From: JAJDIA01 sp031555145
GTDB taxonomy: Bacteria; Bacteroidota; Bacteroidia; Bacteroidales; Tannerellaceae
Direction of reading: 5' to 3'
NCBI GenBank assembly: GCA_031555145.1
Contig: JAVBUR010000032.1
Coordinates: 1-64,000 of the forward strand
DNA: 64,000 bases
Numbering within the stretch: the stretch's first letter is position 1; every line of letters begins with the position of its first letter. Below, in pieces: positions 44,527 to 54,047 of this stretch. The translations under genes and the position numbers were made by a program. The notes under the pieces are model-generated. The model was given only the letters and a program-made list of their open reading frames with translations. It searched no databases and was not told the DNA's origin.

Positions 44527-45099
44527 ATGAAGTTGAAAACAGTATGTCTGGCAGCCGGCCTGTGTCTGGCTGCATCACAGGGATGGGCACAGGAACCTTG
44601 GCCTCCTGCCCCGGCAGGACAGGGAGAAGGACAACCGCAACAAGAGATTCCTTCACCTGAAAAGATCGCCCGGAAGATGACCGACGATATGAACAAGGAA
44701 CTCCAGTTGACCGAGGAACAGTATAATAAACTGTATGACCTCTACCTCAAAGATCAAAAAGAACAGCTAAGTAACCGGCAAAGCGGTATGAGAAATACAC
44801 CTCCACCTCCGGGCGGAGGAGGAGGCGGAATGGGCAGACCACCGATGGGTGGCGGACGCCCTCCCATGGGCGGAGGTCACCCCCCAATGATGGACGGCAG
44901 AAGACCCGAAGGACCGCCCCCCACGGATGCCGAATCAGCCGAAAAGCAACAAAAAGAACTCAAAAAGCGGGAGAAAAAAATGCGCAAAATCCTTACCGAA
45001 GAACAATTCGAGAAATGGCAGACCATCGAAGCCTCCCGCCGTCCGGCTCCCCGGACAAGAGAAGATATGCCATCATTCGACATGCCCGAGCAAGAATAA
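44527..45099 (+). CDS. DUF4890 / Spy-CpxP-like periplasmic protein with Gly-Pro-rich insert
   Basis: The 190-residue protein has a signal peptide ending GWAQ. Two LTxxQ-type motifs (LQLTEEQYNKLYDLY and ILTEEQFEKWQ) are the mark of Spy/CpxP chaperone-like proteins. Between them lies a low-complexity stretch of GMGRPP, GGGRPP and GGGHPP repeats. A charged helix KQQKELKKREKKMRK precedes the second motif. It probably acts in envelope stress. It is convergent with the metallo-hydrolase gene. Confidence 0.75.
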   Translation: MKLKTVCLAAGLCLAASQGWAQEPWPPAPAGQGEGQPQQEIPSPEKIARKMTDDMNKELQLTEEQYNKLYDLYLKDQKEQLSNRQSGMRNTPPPPGGGGGGMGRPPMGGGRPPMGGGHPPMMDGRRPEGPPPTDAESAEKQQKELKKREKKMRKILTEEQFEKWQTIEASRRPAPRTREDMPSFDMPEQE

Positions 45100-45127
45100 G
45101 GTTATCTACAGGCATTGGGCCTGCGTT

Positions 45128-45889
45128 TCAATCTTGTACTATAACTTCCAATCCATCATAGCCTGGCTTCACACCTTCGGGTAATCCATCTTCCACTTCG
45201 GCATGGAGACCGAGGCGGTGGCTGATATGGGTAAGGTAGGCAGAACGGGGAGCGATGCGGCGGATATTAGCCAATGCATCTTCCAGGCTTTCGTGAGTAT
45301 AATGGAAACCGTTACGGAGGGCTTCGATGACAAGGACATCGAGGCCTTCGAGTTTTGTATACTCTTCTTCGGGAATATATTTCAAGTCCGTCAGATAAGC
45401 CAGGTTACCGATACGAAATCCCAGGATAGGTAGCTCGGCATGCATCAGTCGGATAGGCGTTACCGGAATACCGGCAGCCGTAAAGGGCGTCAGATCTATA
45501 CGTCTCAGTGTCATCTTGGGTGCACCCGGATAGGTTGACGGACGGAAAGCATATGGCATACGGGTATGGATGGCATCGATCACCTGCTGCTCGGCATAGA
45601 TCTCAAGCTCGGACTTGACAAGGAAAGGGCGCAGGTCATCGAGTCCGCCTACATGGTCGTAATGTTCATGCGTCAATAGCAAGGCATCGATATGGTCAAC
45701 ATGGTTAGAGACCATTTGCTCATGAAAGTCCGGCCCACAGTCGATTAGTATCCGCTTACCTTCAGTTTCTATCAGGGCGGAGGTACGTAAACGGCGGTCG
45801 CGAGGATCTTTACTACTACAGATGGGACAATGGCAAGCTATTTCAGGTACACCGGTCGATGTGCCGGTACCCAGGAAGGTAATCTTCAT
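45128..45889 (-). CDS. PhnP-like metallo-beta-lactamase-fold hydrolase
   Basis: The 253-residue protein starts ITFLGTGTSTGVPEIACHCPICSS, with a Cys-rich zinc-like motif seen in PhnP relatives. It carries the core metal motif LLTHEHYDHVGGLDDL and later SAYLTHISH. PhnP is a cyclic phosphodiesterase; Bacteroidetes homologues are usually of unknown substrate. It lies 10 bp downstream of murB, so the two are likely cotranscribed. Confidence 0.85.
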   Translation of the reverse strand: MKITFLGTGTSTGVPEIACHCPICSSKDPRDRRLRTSALIETEGKRILIDCGPDFHEQMVSNHVDHIDALLLTHEHYDHVGGLDDLRPFLVKSELEIYAEQQVIDAIHTRMPYAFRPSTYPGAPKMTLRRIDLTPFTAAGIPVTPIRLMHAELPILGFRIGNLAYLTDLKYIPEEEYTKLEGLDVLVIEALRNGFHYTHESLEDALANIRRIAPRSAYLTHISHRLGLHAEVEDGLPEGVKPGYDGLEVIVQD

Positions 45890-45899
45890 TTCCGCTTAA

Positions 45900-46916
45900 T
45901 CAACTAATATATTTTACTTCAGGGATCAGGTCCACGCCGAAACGGTCGGCCACAGCCATACGGATACTTTCGGCAACCAGGGCAATCTCATGGCCGGTAG
46001 CGCCTCCGTAATTGATCAACACCAACGCTTGTTTTTCATACACTCCCACAGTTCCATGTCGATGACCTTTGAAGCCACACTGCTCTATCAACCAACCGGC
46101 AGCCAATTTTACGTTACCATCGGCAGCCGGATAGTGTGGCATATCGGGATAGGTTGTTTGTAATTGCTCAAAATGTCCGGCATCTACCACCGGATTCATA
46201 AAGAAGCTTCCGGCATTCCCCAATTCCGCCGGATCAGGTAGTTTACGACGGCGGATAGCAACGACTGCATCACGCACCAAAGCCGGTGTCAATTGGCTGG
46301 CGTCACCTAATTCACTTTGCAGGTTACCATATTCCGTACGGAACGAGACCGGATTTTTTAGCAGCCGGAACGTCACATACGTAACAATATGAGGATCGTT
46401 GTGTTCGTTTTTGAAAAAGCTATGCCGGTAAACGTATTCGCATTCGGCATTGGTGAAGATACGTTTCTCAAACGTAAGTTGATTGTATGTTTCTACAGTT
46501 TCTACCACATCTTTGATCTCCACACCGTAAGCACCAATGTTCTGGATCGCAGCCGCACCGGCCTCACCGGGTATAAGCGACAGATTCTCAATCCCTCCAT
46601 ACCCCTTCGAGACAGCATATGCCACCACATCATCCCATCGTTCGGCAGCACCGACACGTAGAAGGACGGTTGCAGCATCTTCTTCCACGACGTCTATCCC
46701 TTTGATGCAAGAATGAATGATAATACCATTGAAATCATTGATGAACAACAAATTACTTCCTTCACCTATATGCAATGAAAGACATTGCTGAAAATACTCA
46801 TCCCGCAGGATACGTCCCAGTTCTTCTTCATTATCATACTCCATAAACCAACGCGTCCGCACCGGAAGGTGGAAGGTGTTGTGCTTTTCCAACGGGTAAT
46901 TTTCCTCTATTCGCAT
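45900..46916 (-). CDS. murB: UDP-N-acetylenolpyruvoylglucosamine reductase
   Basis: The 338-residue FAD enzyme completes UDP-MurNAc synthesis for peptidoglycan. Family motifs are ENYPLEKHNTF, GGIENLSLIPGEAGAAAIQNIGAYG, the YRHSFFK arginine, the catalytic serine in NAGSFFMNP, and AGWLIEQCGFKG. ATG 46916 is chosen because a -7 box at 46938-46945 overlaps the longer start at 46940. A metallo-hydrolase gene follows after 10 bp. Confidence 0.94.
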   Translation of the reverse strand: MRIEENYPLEKHNTFHLPVRTRWFMEYDNEEELGRILRDEYFQQCLSLHIGEGSNLLFINDFNGIIIHSCIKGIDVVEEDAATVLLRVGAAERWDDVVAYAVSKGYGGIENLSLIPGEAGAAAIQNIGAYGVEIKDVVETVETYNQLTFEKRIFTNAECEYVYRHSFFKNEHNDPHIVTYVTFRLLKNPVSFRTEYGNLQSELGDASQLTPALVRDAVVAIRRRKLPDPAELGNAGSFFMNPVVDAGHFEQLQTTYPDMPHYPAADGNVKLAAGWLIEQCGFKGHRHGTVGVYEKQALVLINYGGATGHEIALVAESIRMAVADRFGVDLIPEVKYIS

Positions 46917-46937
46917 ACGTTTTTCTTTATCGAATGG

Positions 46938-46945
46938 CAAAAGTA
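46938..46945 (-). promoter_or_regulatory. -7 box of the murB promoter
   Basis: TACTTTTG on the minus strand matches TAnnTTTG and lies 21 nt before ATG 46916. The divergent HTCS gene starts at 46995, so both promoters share fewer than 80 bp. Confidence 0.6.
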
Positions 46946-46994
46946 ACTATAAAAATGGCTTATTTTGCAAATGAACTCGAAAAGGATCTCATAC

Positions 46995-49900
46995 ATGAAA
47001 AAAGCACTATACTTATTTCTCATTCTTTTATGGCTGCCAGCAAATCTGTTCGCTGGATCATACCGACATCTGAACATACAAGACGGGTTGAGTAGCCGGA
47101 GCGTCTATCGACTGGCCAAAGATTCGACAGGCTATATGTGGTTCTTCACCCAAACGGGCATCGACAGGTATGATGGCACGGAGTTCAGGCACTATTCGTT
47201 GGAGAATATTTCATCGGCCAACATACGCCAGCAATTCTCGCCTGCGCGTACATTCGATAAACAGGGAATACCCTGGGCGGCACAGACGAATGGCGACATC
47301 TACGCATATGATCCGGCAAGCGACCAGTTCACCCTCCGCCTTCCCCTGTCCGACCATACCAGCGGATCTGCCAATCTGCAGGCACTCTATTTCGACAACG
47401 ATAACCGGCTGTGGGCCTATATTGCTTCCGAACTCTACTTCTTCGATGCAGAAGAGAACAGGCTGATCCATGTTCCCGGCTTGTCGAATGGGCTTATCAC
47501 CTCTTTCTTACAGACGGATGCCCATACCTGGTATATCGGCACGCAAACACACCTCTTTCGTATGCAAAAAAGGGATGATCGCCATGCCTTCTTTTCTCCT
47601 GAAAAGATTTCATTGCCGAAAGATACTCGTATAGAATCTCTTTACCTGGCCGAAAACAAACTATATGTCGGCACCTTTTCACACGGTGTCTTTATGGTAG
47701 ATACAGCTACACTCCAAGTAAAAACATTGCCCAGCATCCCTTCAGGTTCACCCGTCCGATCCATCAAGGCTACCAAACAGGGAAAAATACTGATAGGGAC
47801 CGACGGCGCAGGGCTTTACAGAATCAATTCGGAAAGCAATGCCGTAATCCGTCAATACCAGACTGACGAAGACCAGTTGACAGGACTGAGTGGAAACACC
47901 GTATCCGATTTGTATGTAGATGATGAGAACCGCATCTGGATAAGCACAAGTACCAATGGTGTGACGGTCTTCGACCCTGCTCAACCCAATGTCGATTGGA
48001 AAAAGCATGAATACATGAACCGGAATTCGCTGGTATCTAATCACGTAAACGTGATCATGGAAGACACCGACGGCGATCTGTGGTATGGTACCAATAACGG
48101 AATCAGCCTCTACCGCGTCAAAGAGAACCGATGGACACATTTCCTTGATGAAAAAGGGAAGGACAGTGATCACACAGCAGTGGTACTCGCTTTGTGCGAA
48201 GACAGTGAAAAGCGTATATGGGCAGGCGGTTACGGTATCGGCACCTACCGGATCGACAAACGTACCGGCAAGATTCAGAAGATAAAAACCCGTCAGTCTC
48301 CGGAAGCAAAAGACGGTATTGCCACCGATTATATCTATACAATCCACGCCGAAGGCGAGCATATATGGTTGGGAGGTATCCAGGGTGTGTTGACCTGCTT
48401 TCACCTGAAAACAGGCGAATATAGTTACACAGATATCGATTGTATCGGTGATATCAAAAAAGGCAAACCACACCAACTACTGCTTGCCTCCTGCGGTGGT
48501 CTGGGTATCTTCAATACCGTAAGCGGAGATATATCCTGGCATAACAGATTCAACGATGTATCGCTTCAATACCCGATCCGTTGTCTGCTGTATTCGCAGG
48601 AAGGGGTGATCTGGATGGCGACGGCAGGCAACGGCCTGATAAGCTTTGATCCCCGTTCTTCCCAATCTACCATCTACACCATGGACAACGGACTGGAATC
48701 AAACACGATCCTCAACGTCACACAAGACGAGAAAGGTCATATATGGTTCAGCACCGACAAGAACCTCTATCACCTCGATGTGCAGACCAATACGATCACC
48801 GATATGAACGAATACATACAGGTGAACGGCAGTAACTACAACCCGAATGCCAGCCTGTTGCGATCGAACGGTAACCTGGTATTTGGTACGGCTTCCGGCG
48901 CTTGGGAATTTGCTACCCAGTTCCGTATTGACCGGGAAGAGCCTGTTCAACTAGTGTTGACTGACTTCAGCCTCTTCCACCAGAAAATAGGAGCAGGCGA
49001 CAAACCGTGGCTACGCGAAGCTATTGACCATACCTCTTCCATCCGGTTGGGATATGCCGAAAATTATTTCTCCGTAGCCTTCTCATCGCTCAACTTCTCC
49101 AACCCGATGCAGATGGCTTTCGAATACAAGCTACAGGGATATGAAAGCAACTGGCATCCCGCCGGCAGTGAACGACTGGCCGATTATACGGACGTGAACC
49201 CTGGCAACTACACCTTCCATCTCCGTATCGTCCACAAATATTCAGGCGAAGTAATAGCTGAACGCACTCTACGGATAGATATAGACAAACCTTTCTGGGC
49301 ATCGGCATGGGCCTGGTGTTTTTATGTGCTGTTGGTAGCCGGACTGATCGGTTTCATCATCCACTACATCCGTAATCGGATTGACGAACACGACGCCAAG
49401 GAAAAGATCCGTTCATTCATCCACCTGGCACATGACATTCGTATTCCGGTGACGCTGATCAAAGCCCCGTTGACCGAACTGGAAGAACACGAGAACCTGT
49501 CGATTGAAGGACGCAAGTCATTAACCATGGCATTGGACAATGCCGACAAACTATTTGCCATGGTTACCCAATTGCTCGACCTGCAAAAGACCGATGCACA
49601 AGCAGACAAGCTGTATATGGAATGGCAGAATGTATATCAATATATACAGGAAAAAGTCTCAGCCTTCCGTCCGGGAGCAATCCAGAAGGGAGTCGAACTG
49701 GTGTTAGAAGCCGATCCCGGCATGCCCGACGGTTGCTTCGACCGCGGTAGCATGGATAAGATCATGGACAACTTGCTGTCGAATGCCATCAAATACACCG
49801 AAAAAGGAACGGTCACCGTCCGTATTAGTCATAACCGGCAGGAATGGTCGGTCGAAATATGCGACAGCGGAATTGGAATTCCCGCTCAGGATCAGAAACA

Positions 49901-50894
49901 CCTCTTTAAAGAATTTTATCGCGCCGGCAATGCCATCAACTCCAACATCAGCGGATCAGGCATCGGTTTGGTTCTGACACGCAAACTGGTACGCCTCAAC
50001 CAAGGGCAGATCCGTTTTTCGAGTACGGAAAACGTCGGTTCGGCATTTCGGCTTACCTTTCCCTTCAACGGATATGCATTACCTCGAAGACCGGAAAAAC
50101 CGGCAGACTCACTATCCTACGAAGATGCGGTTTCGTCAACAACCTACGAACGCGAAACCATCCTGCTGGCCGAAGATAATGACGACATGCGTGATTACCT
50201 CACTGAAAGCCTGTCGAAAGAATACCGTGTGATCACCTCCAAAGATGGCGCCGACGCCCTCGAACAGGCACGCGAACTGAACCCGGACATCATCATCTCC
50301 GATATCATCATGCCATCCCTTCGCGGTGACGAGATGTGTCGGATATTGAAATCGTCGATCGAGACAAGCCATATCCCCGTCATCCTGCTAACAGCGCTCA
50401 ACGACAAAGAGCATATCATCTGGGGACTAGAGGCTGGCGCCGATGATTATATCACCAAACCGTTCGACTTCGCCGTCTTAAAAGTACGTATCCGCAATAT
50501 CCTTCAGAGTAGGGAAAAGCTACGGCGCATGATTCTCTCTGCCGAAACAGGCATTGACGATCTGAACTACACCAATATGCTCGACAAGGAGTTCCTGGAT
50601 AGTGCCATCCAAGTCATTGAATCGGAGTTGTCGAATCCCGAATTCTCAATCAACGACTTCTGTAAGGCTTTAGGCATGAGTCGTACCTCCGCTTACAACA
50701 AAATCAAGACACTCACCAACCAGTCTCCCAACGACTTCATCCGCATCATCCGCTTGAACCGTTCGCAAGATATTATCCGCTCGAAGAAATACTCCATCGC
50801 CGATGTGGCTATCATGGTTGGCTTCTCCGATCCCAAATATTTCAGCACTTGCTTCAAAAAACAGTTTGGTATTAGCCCAAGTAAGGTAGAATAA
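46995..50894 (+). CDS. Hybrid two-component system sensor/regulator (HTCS)
   Basis: The 1299-residue single-protein regulator has: signal peptide (MKKALYLFLILLWLPANLFA), a two-bladed periplasmic propeller sensor, a Y_Y_Y domain (FEYKLQGYESNWHPAG), a membrane helix (about 770-790, YVLLVAGLIGFIIHYI), a HisKA site in AHDIRIPVTLIKAP (H at about 813), an HATPase domain (GSGIGLVLTRKL), a receiver with phospho-aspartate in IIISDIIMP (about D1103), and an AraC-type DNA-binding end. HTCS proteins sense a glycan fragment in the periplasm and activate nearby sugar genes. The amino-sugar genes downstream are the likely targets. ATG 46971 is an alternative start. Confidence 0.93.
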   Translation: MKKALYLFLILLWLPANLFAGSYRHLNIQDGLSSRSVYRLAKDSTGYMWFFTQTGIDRYDGTEFRHYSLENISSANIRQQFSPARTFDKQGIPWAAQTNGDIYAYDPASDQFTLRLPLSDHTSGSANLQALYFDNDNRLWAYIASELYFFDAEENRLIHVPGLSNGLITSFLQTDAHTWYIGTQTHLFRMQKRDDRHAFFSPEKISLPKDTRIESLYLAENKLYVGTFSHGVFMVDTATLQVKTLPSIPSGSPVRSIKATKQGKILIGTDGAGLYRINSESNAVIRQYQTDEDQLTGLSGNTVSDLYVDDENRIWISTSTNGVTVFDPAQPNVDWKKHEYMNRNSLVSNHVNVIMEDTDGDLWYGTNNGISLYRVKENRWTHFLDEKGKDSDHTAVVLALCEDSEKRIWAGGYGIGTYRIDKRTGKIQKIKTRQSPEAKDGIATDYIYTIHAEGEHIWLGGIQGVLTCFHLKTGEYSYTDIDCIGDIKKGKPHQLLLASCGGLGIFNTVSGDISWHNRFNDVSLQYPIRCLLYSQEGVIWMATAGNGLISFDPRSSQSTIYTMDNGLESNTILNVTQDEKGHIWFSTDKNLYHLDVQTNTITDMNEYIQVNGSNYNPNASLLRSNGNLVFGTASGAWEFATQFRIDREEPVQLVLTDFSLFHQKIGAGDKPWLREAIDHTSSIRLGYAENYFSVAFSSLNFSNPMQMAFEYKLQGYESNWHPAGSERLADYTDVNPGNYTFHLRIVHKYSGEVIAERTLRIDIDKPFWASAWAWCFYVLLVAGLIGFIIHYIRNRIDEHDAKEKIRSFIHLAHDIRIPVTLIKAPLTELEEHENLSIEGRKSLTMALDNADKLFAMVTQLLDLQKTDAQADKLYMEWQNVYQYIQEKVSAFRPGAIQKGVELVLEADPGMPDGCFDRGSMDKIMDNLLSNAIKYTEKGTVTVRISHNRQEWSVEICDSGIGIPAQDQKHLFKEFYRAGNAINSNISGSGIGLVLTRKLVRLNQGQIRFSSTENVGSAFRLTFPFNGYALPRRPEKPADSLSYEDAVSSTTYERETILLAEDNDDMRDYLTESLSKEYRVITSKDGADALEQARELNPDIIISDIIMPSLRGDEMCRILKSSIETSHIPVILLTALNDKEHIIWGLEAGADDYITKPFDFAVLKVRIRNILQSREKLRRMILSAETGIDDLNYTNMLDKEFLDSAIQVIESELSNPEFSINDFCKALGMSRTSAYNKIKTLTNQSPNDFIRIIRLNRSQDIIRSKKYSIADVAIMVGFSDPKYFSTCFKKQFGISPSKVE

Positions 50895-51000
50895 GCCCTC
50901 TTTGTCTGTATTCAAACCTTTTTTGATGGTGAGCAAACCCATGGTAAGGGAATAGTCCGTAGTATTGTATTCGAATAAAAACACTAGAGAATACGAAAAT

Positions 51001-51942
51001 ATGGAAACGTACCTGGGAATGGATGTGGGAGGAACCAAGATACTGATCGGCGAACTCGATAGTTGCGGAAACATCCTTAAGTATAAAAAATACAACTCGG
51101 CTTTCTTCAATCAGCAGGCGGCGTTGGAGATTATTAAAGAATCAGTCAATGATTATATCAGCACCGTTGGATGGGTAGGTGAAAAACCTGCCGCCATGGG
51201 GGTTGGGTTGATCGGACGCGTAGATACCGAACAGGGGATCTGGTTACAGATCGATCCCAAACGGACACAACCGATCCCCCTGGCACAGGAACTGAGTGAA
51301 ACATACGGCATCCCCTGCCATATCGACAATGATGTAAAAGCCGCCACACGTGCTGAACGCCGGTTTGGTTTTGGACAGACATCAAACAACTTTATATATA
51401 TTAATGTAGGGACAGGTATCGCCGCCGGTTTTGTAGTAAACGGAAGGCAGATTCGTGGTAGCCATTGCAACGCCGGCGAGGTTGGGCATACGCATGCCGG
51501 CATCAACCTTGGTATCAAATGCGGATGCGGACGGACAGATTGTGTGGAACTGATTGCAGCCGGTATTGGTTTTGATACCTGCGCACGCTTGTTGGTTGAC
51601 CAATACGAAACCAAACTGCAGATACCAGCCGAAATAGAAGGCCGTGTGGCTGTGAGCGAAATCTTCGAACTTAGCCGTAAAGGCGACCCCTTGTGCGTAC
51701 AATTGGTAGAGAATGCCTCACAGGCGCTTGCCCACCTGATCATGAACCTCGTGCGTGTAAGCGACCCTGATACGGTAGTACTCGGCGGAGGCGTTGTATC
51801 CGACGGATACATGCATTCGAAAGTGTTGGAGAAACTGAATCCCACCACCGTGCGCTTCGTTAAAAATGGCGTGGTGATCACCAAACTCAATCCGGACTTC
51901 ATCGCCCTGATGGGTGCGGGAGCCGTAGCCATGAATGTGTAA
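51001..51942 (+). CDS. ROK-family sugar kinase
   Basis: The 313-residue kinase has the phosphate-binding start LGMDVGGTKILIGELD, the catalytic aspartate in HIDNDVKAATRAE, the ROK zinc site GEVGH ... CGCGRTDC, and TVVLGGGV near the end. ROK kinases phosphorylate glucose, GlcNAc or related sugars in the cytoplasm. A NagB-like gene 18 bp downstream favours an amino sugar such as GlcNAc or glucosamine. ATG 51001 is preferred over an upstream frame extension. It is the first gene of the presumed operon after the HTCS. Confidence 0.9.
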   Translation: METYLGMDVGGTKILIGELDSCGNILKYKKYNSAFFNQQAALEIIKESVNDYISTVGWVGEKPAAMGVGLIGRVDTEQGIWLQIDPKRTQPIPLAQELSETYGIPCHIDNDVKAATRAERRFGFGQTSNNFIYINVGTGIAAGFVVNGRQIRGSHCNAGEVGHTHAGINLGIKCGCGRTDCVELIAAGIGFDTCARLLVDQYETKLQIPAEIEGRVAVSEIFELSRKGDPLCVQLVENASQALAHLIMNLVRVSDPDTVVLGGGVVSDGYMHSKVLEKLNPTTVRFVKNGVVITKLNPDFIALMGAGAVAMNV

Positions 51943-51960
51943 CAAACTTATTTATATCTG

Positions 51961-52701
51961 ATGAACAACAACATGCAAATCACTATCGCAGCCAATGAAA
52001 CTGATTTTGACCGTATGGCTGCCTGGCGGATCATCCGTGAGATACTGAATAAGCCCAAAGCCGTGATCGGCTTATCCACCGGGCAGACCACCAAAAATCT
52101 GCACACCATTATCAGTGAGATATACCAGCTTCACCCCTTCGACGTATCGCAAATGACCATCTTCGGCGTGGATGAAGTGACCAATGTACCCCGCGAATAT
52201 GCCGGAGCCTGCTATACAATGCTAAAAACTCAGCTGATCGACACCCTCGGCCTGCCGGAAAAAAACTTCCTGATGCCCCCTACCCTGTCTGACGACTTCG
52301 ACACGGAATGCATAAAATTCCAACAAGAACTCGAACGTCGTGGAGGTATTGACCTCCAGGTACTCGGACTGGGGACTAACGGACACCTCGGTTTCAACCA
52401 ACCCGGCACCCCGTTTGAAAGTGAAACCTGGGTATCGCACATGGATGAAGTACTCGAAGCCCGTATCCGCAAGGAGCTGCAGGCATCACCCGATGTGAAG
52501 ATGGGGGGCCTGACGCTGGGGATCAAGAATATCATGCATGCCCGCAAGATCATGCTGGTCGCCAAAGGACAGTCAAAAGCCGATATCGTCAAGCAAATGC
52601 TCTGCGGCCCAATCACGCCGTACATTCCGGCTTCCATCCTGCAACTACACCCGAATTGCGAGTTCATACTCGATACCGAATCGGCCAAACATATTATGTA
52701 A
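51961..52701 (+). CDS. NagB-family sugar-6-phosphate deaminase/isomerase, variant active site
   Basis: A 246-residue NagB-fold protein of normal length. NagB converts glucosamine-6-phosphate to fructose-6-phosphate and ammonia. D71 in FGVDEV and H142 in the GTNGHLGFNQPG motif are kept. Two positions differ from E. coli NagB: Asp141 is Asn140 and Glu148 is Gln147. AgaI-type enzymes share the first change, so the substrate may be galactosamine-6-phosphate or another amino sugar. It lies between the ROK kinase (18 bp) and the MFS permease (24 bp). Confidence 0.82.
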   Translation: MNNNMQITIAANETDFDRMAAWRIIREILNKPKAVIGLSTGQTTKNLHTIISEIYQLHPFDVSQMTIFGVDEVTNVPREYAGACYTMLKTQLIDTLGLPEKNFLMPPTLSDDFDTECIKFQQELERRGGIDLQVLGLGTNGHLGFNQPGTPFESETWVSHMDEVLEARIRKELQASPDVKMGGLTLGIKNIMHARKIMLVAKGQSKADIVKQMLCGPITPYIPASILQLHPNCEFILDTESAKHIM

Positions 52702-52725
52702 CAACTTAAATCAAATACGATTACA

Positions 52726-54045
52726 ATGACACAACAAGAGAAACAAGTGAGCTACCTGGGACCGTTTATCACGATGGTCTTCCTTTTCTTTATTGTTGGC
52801 TTCCTGACAACAGCTAACACACAGTTTCAAGGTCCGCTGAAAGAAGCGTTCTTAGCCGGAGTGGGTGACCTGAAGAATACCTTCGCCACGCTGATCACTT
52901 TCTCCTGGTTCCTTGCCTATCCGATCTTCGGAGGTGTAGGTTCAAAATGGACTACCCTGTATGGATATAAGGGAACATTAATCCGTTCGCTTTTTGTGAT
53001 GATACTAGGATTGGGATTCTTCTTCCTTTCGTCCTGGTTCACGGTACAATACCCGGATGCCAACCTGAATATGGGACAGTATTCGGTACCGGTAGGATTC
53101 TTTATCTTCCTCGTCGGTTCGTTTGTGGTAGGTGCTTCGGCCACCATTCTGCAGGTGGTGATTAACCCGTACCTGACGGCTTGTTTCGTCAAAGGCACAC
53201 AGCCTATCCAACGGATGGCAATTGGTGGTTCAGCCAACTCCATTGGTACCACCGTTGCACCCTTCTTCGTAACAGGAATCGTCTTCGGTGGTTTGGCAAT
53301 GGAAGAGATACAGGTAAGCCAGTTGATGGTGCCTTTCTTCGCCTTGATGGTGATTATCGCGGTTATCGTCTTCGTACTGACAAGATTGTCACTGCCTGAT
53401 ATCCAGGGGACAAAAGCTGAAGTAGGTGAAAAGCTGGAAAAGAGCGTCTGGTCGTTCTCCCACCTCACACTGGGGGTGATCGCGATCTTCTTCTACGTAG
53501 GTGTCGAAGTTTGTATCGGCGCGAATATCAACCTGTATGCTATCGAAATGGAATCGCTGAACGGACCGTTCTCATTCTTCGGTAATTCGGAACTGAAACT
53601 GTTTGGTATCAACTTCGCTATTCCGGCGCTGATGGCTACACTCTATTGGGGTGGCATGCTGATCGGACGTCTGGTAGGCAGTTCGTTAAGTACTGTGCCT
53701 CCACGTGCACAATTGGTAACGACTACCGTTGCCGCGACCGTGCTCACATTGTTAGCTATTTTCATGAACAATCCCTGGATCCTTACGGCTGTAGGTTTGT
53801 TCCATTCCATCATGTGGGGCGCTATCTTTACGCTTTCCGTTAATAAACTGGGCAAATATACGTCTGTCGCTGCCGGCGTATTCATGATCGGTGTGGTAGG
53901 CGGTGCTATCCTTCCGCTCGTACAAGGTATGTTGGCCGATGCACTGGGCGGCTGGAGATGGTCTTGGTTTATCGTCATCTTCGGCGAATTATTTATGTTG
54001 TATTATGCCCTTGTTGGTTCACGGGTTCGTCAATCTGCCGAATAA
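52726..54045 (+). CDS. Sugar MFS transporter (FucP/GlcP-type)
   Basis: The 439-residue inner-membrane permease has 12 hydrophobic segments. It starts LGPFITMVFLFFIVGFLTTAN, typical of the sugar:H+ symporters of Bacteroidetes (glucose, galactose, GlcNAc, fucose). Conserved segments such as VINPYLTACF and the ANSIGTTVAPFF region are present. It should import the free sugar released in the periplasm and hand it to the ROK kinase. Its stop is 2 bp before the next start. Confidence 0.9.
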   Translation: MTQQEKQVSYLGPFITMVFLFFIVGFLTTANTQFQGPLKEAFLAGVGDLKNTFATLITFSWFLAYPIFGGVGSKWTTLYGYKGTLIRSLFVMILGLGFFFLSSWFTVQYPDANLNMGQYSVPVGFFIFLVGSFVVGASATILQVVINPYLTACFVKGTQPIQRMAIGGSANSIGTTVAPFFVTGIVFGGLAMEEIQVSQLMVPFFALMVIIAVIVFVLTRLSLPDIQGTKAEVGEKLEKSVWSFSHLTLGVIAIFFYVGVEVCIGANINLYAIEMESLNGPFSFFGNSELKLFGINFAIPALMATLYWGGMLIGRLVGSSLSTVPPRAQLVTTTVAATVLTLLAIFMNNPWILTAVGLFHSIMWGAIFTLSVNKLGKYTSVAAGVFMIGVVGGAILPLVQGMLADALGGWRWSWFIVIFGELFMLYYALVGSRVRQSAE

Positions 54046-54047
54046 GT

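Noticed and set aside
47748..48476. 242-codon minus-strand open frame
   Set aside because: Antisense to the sensor propeller of the HTCS; no recognisable domain.
51153..51932. 259-codon minus-strand open frame
   Set aside because: Lies inside the ROK kinase gene; Ser/Pro/Thr-rich shadow composition.
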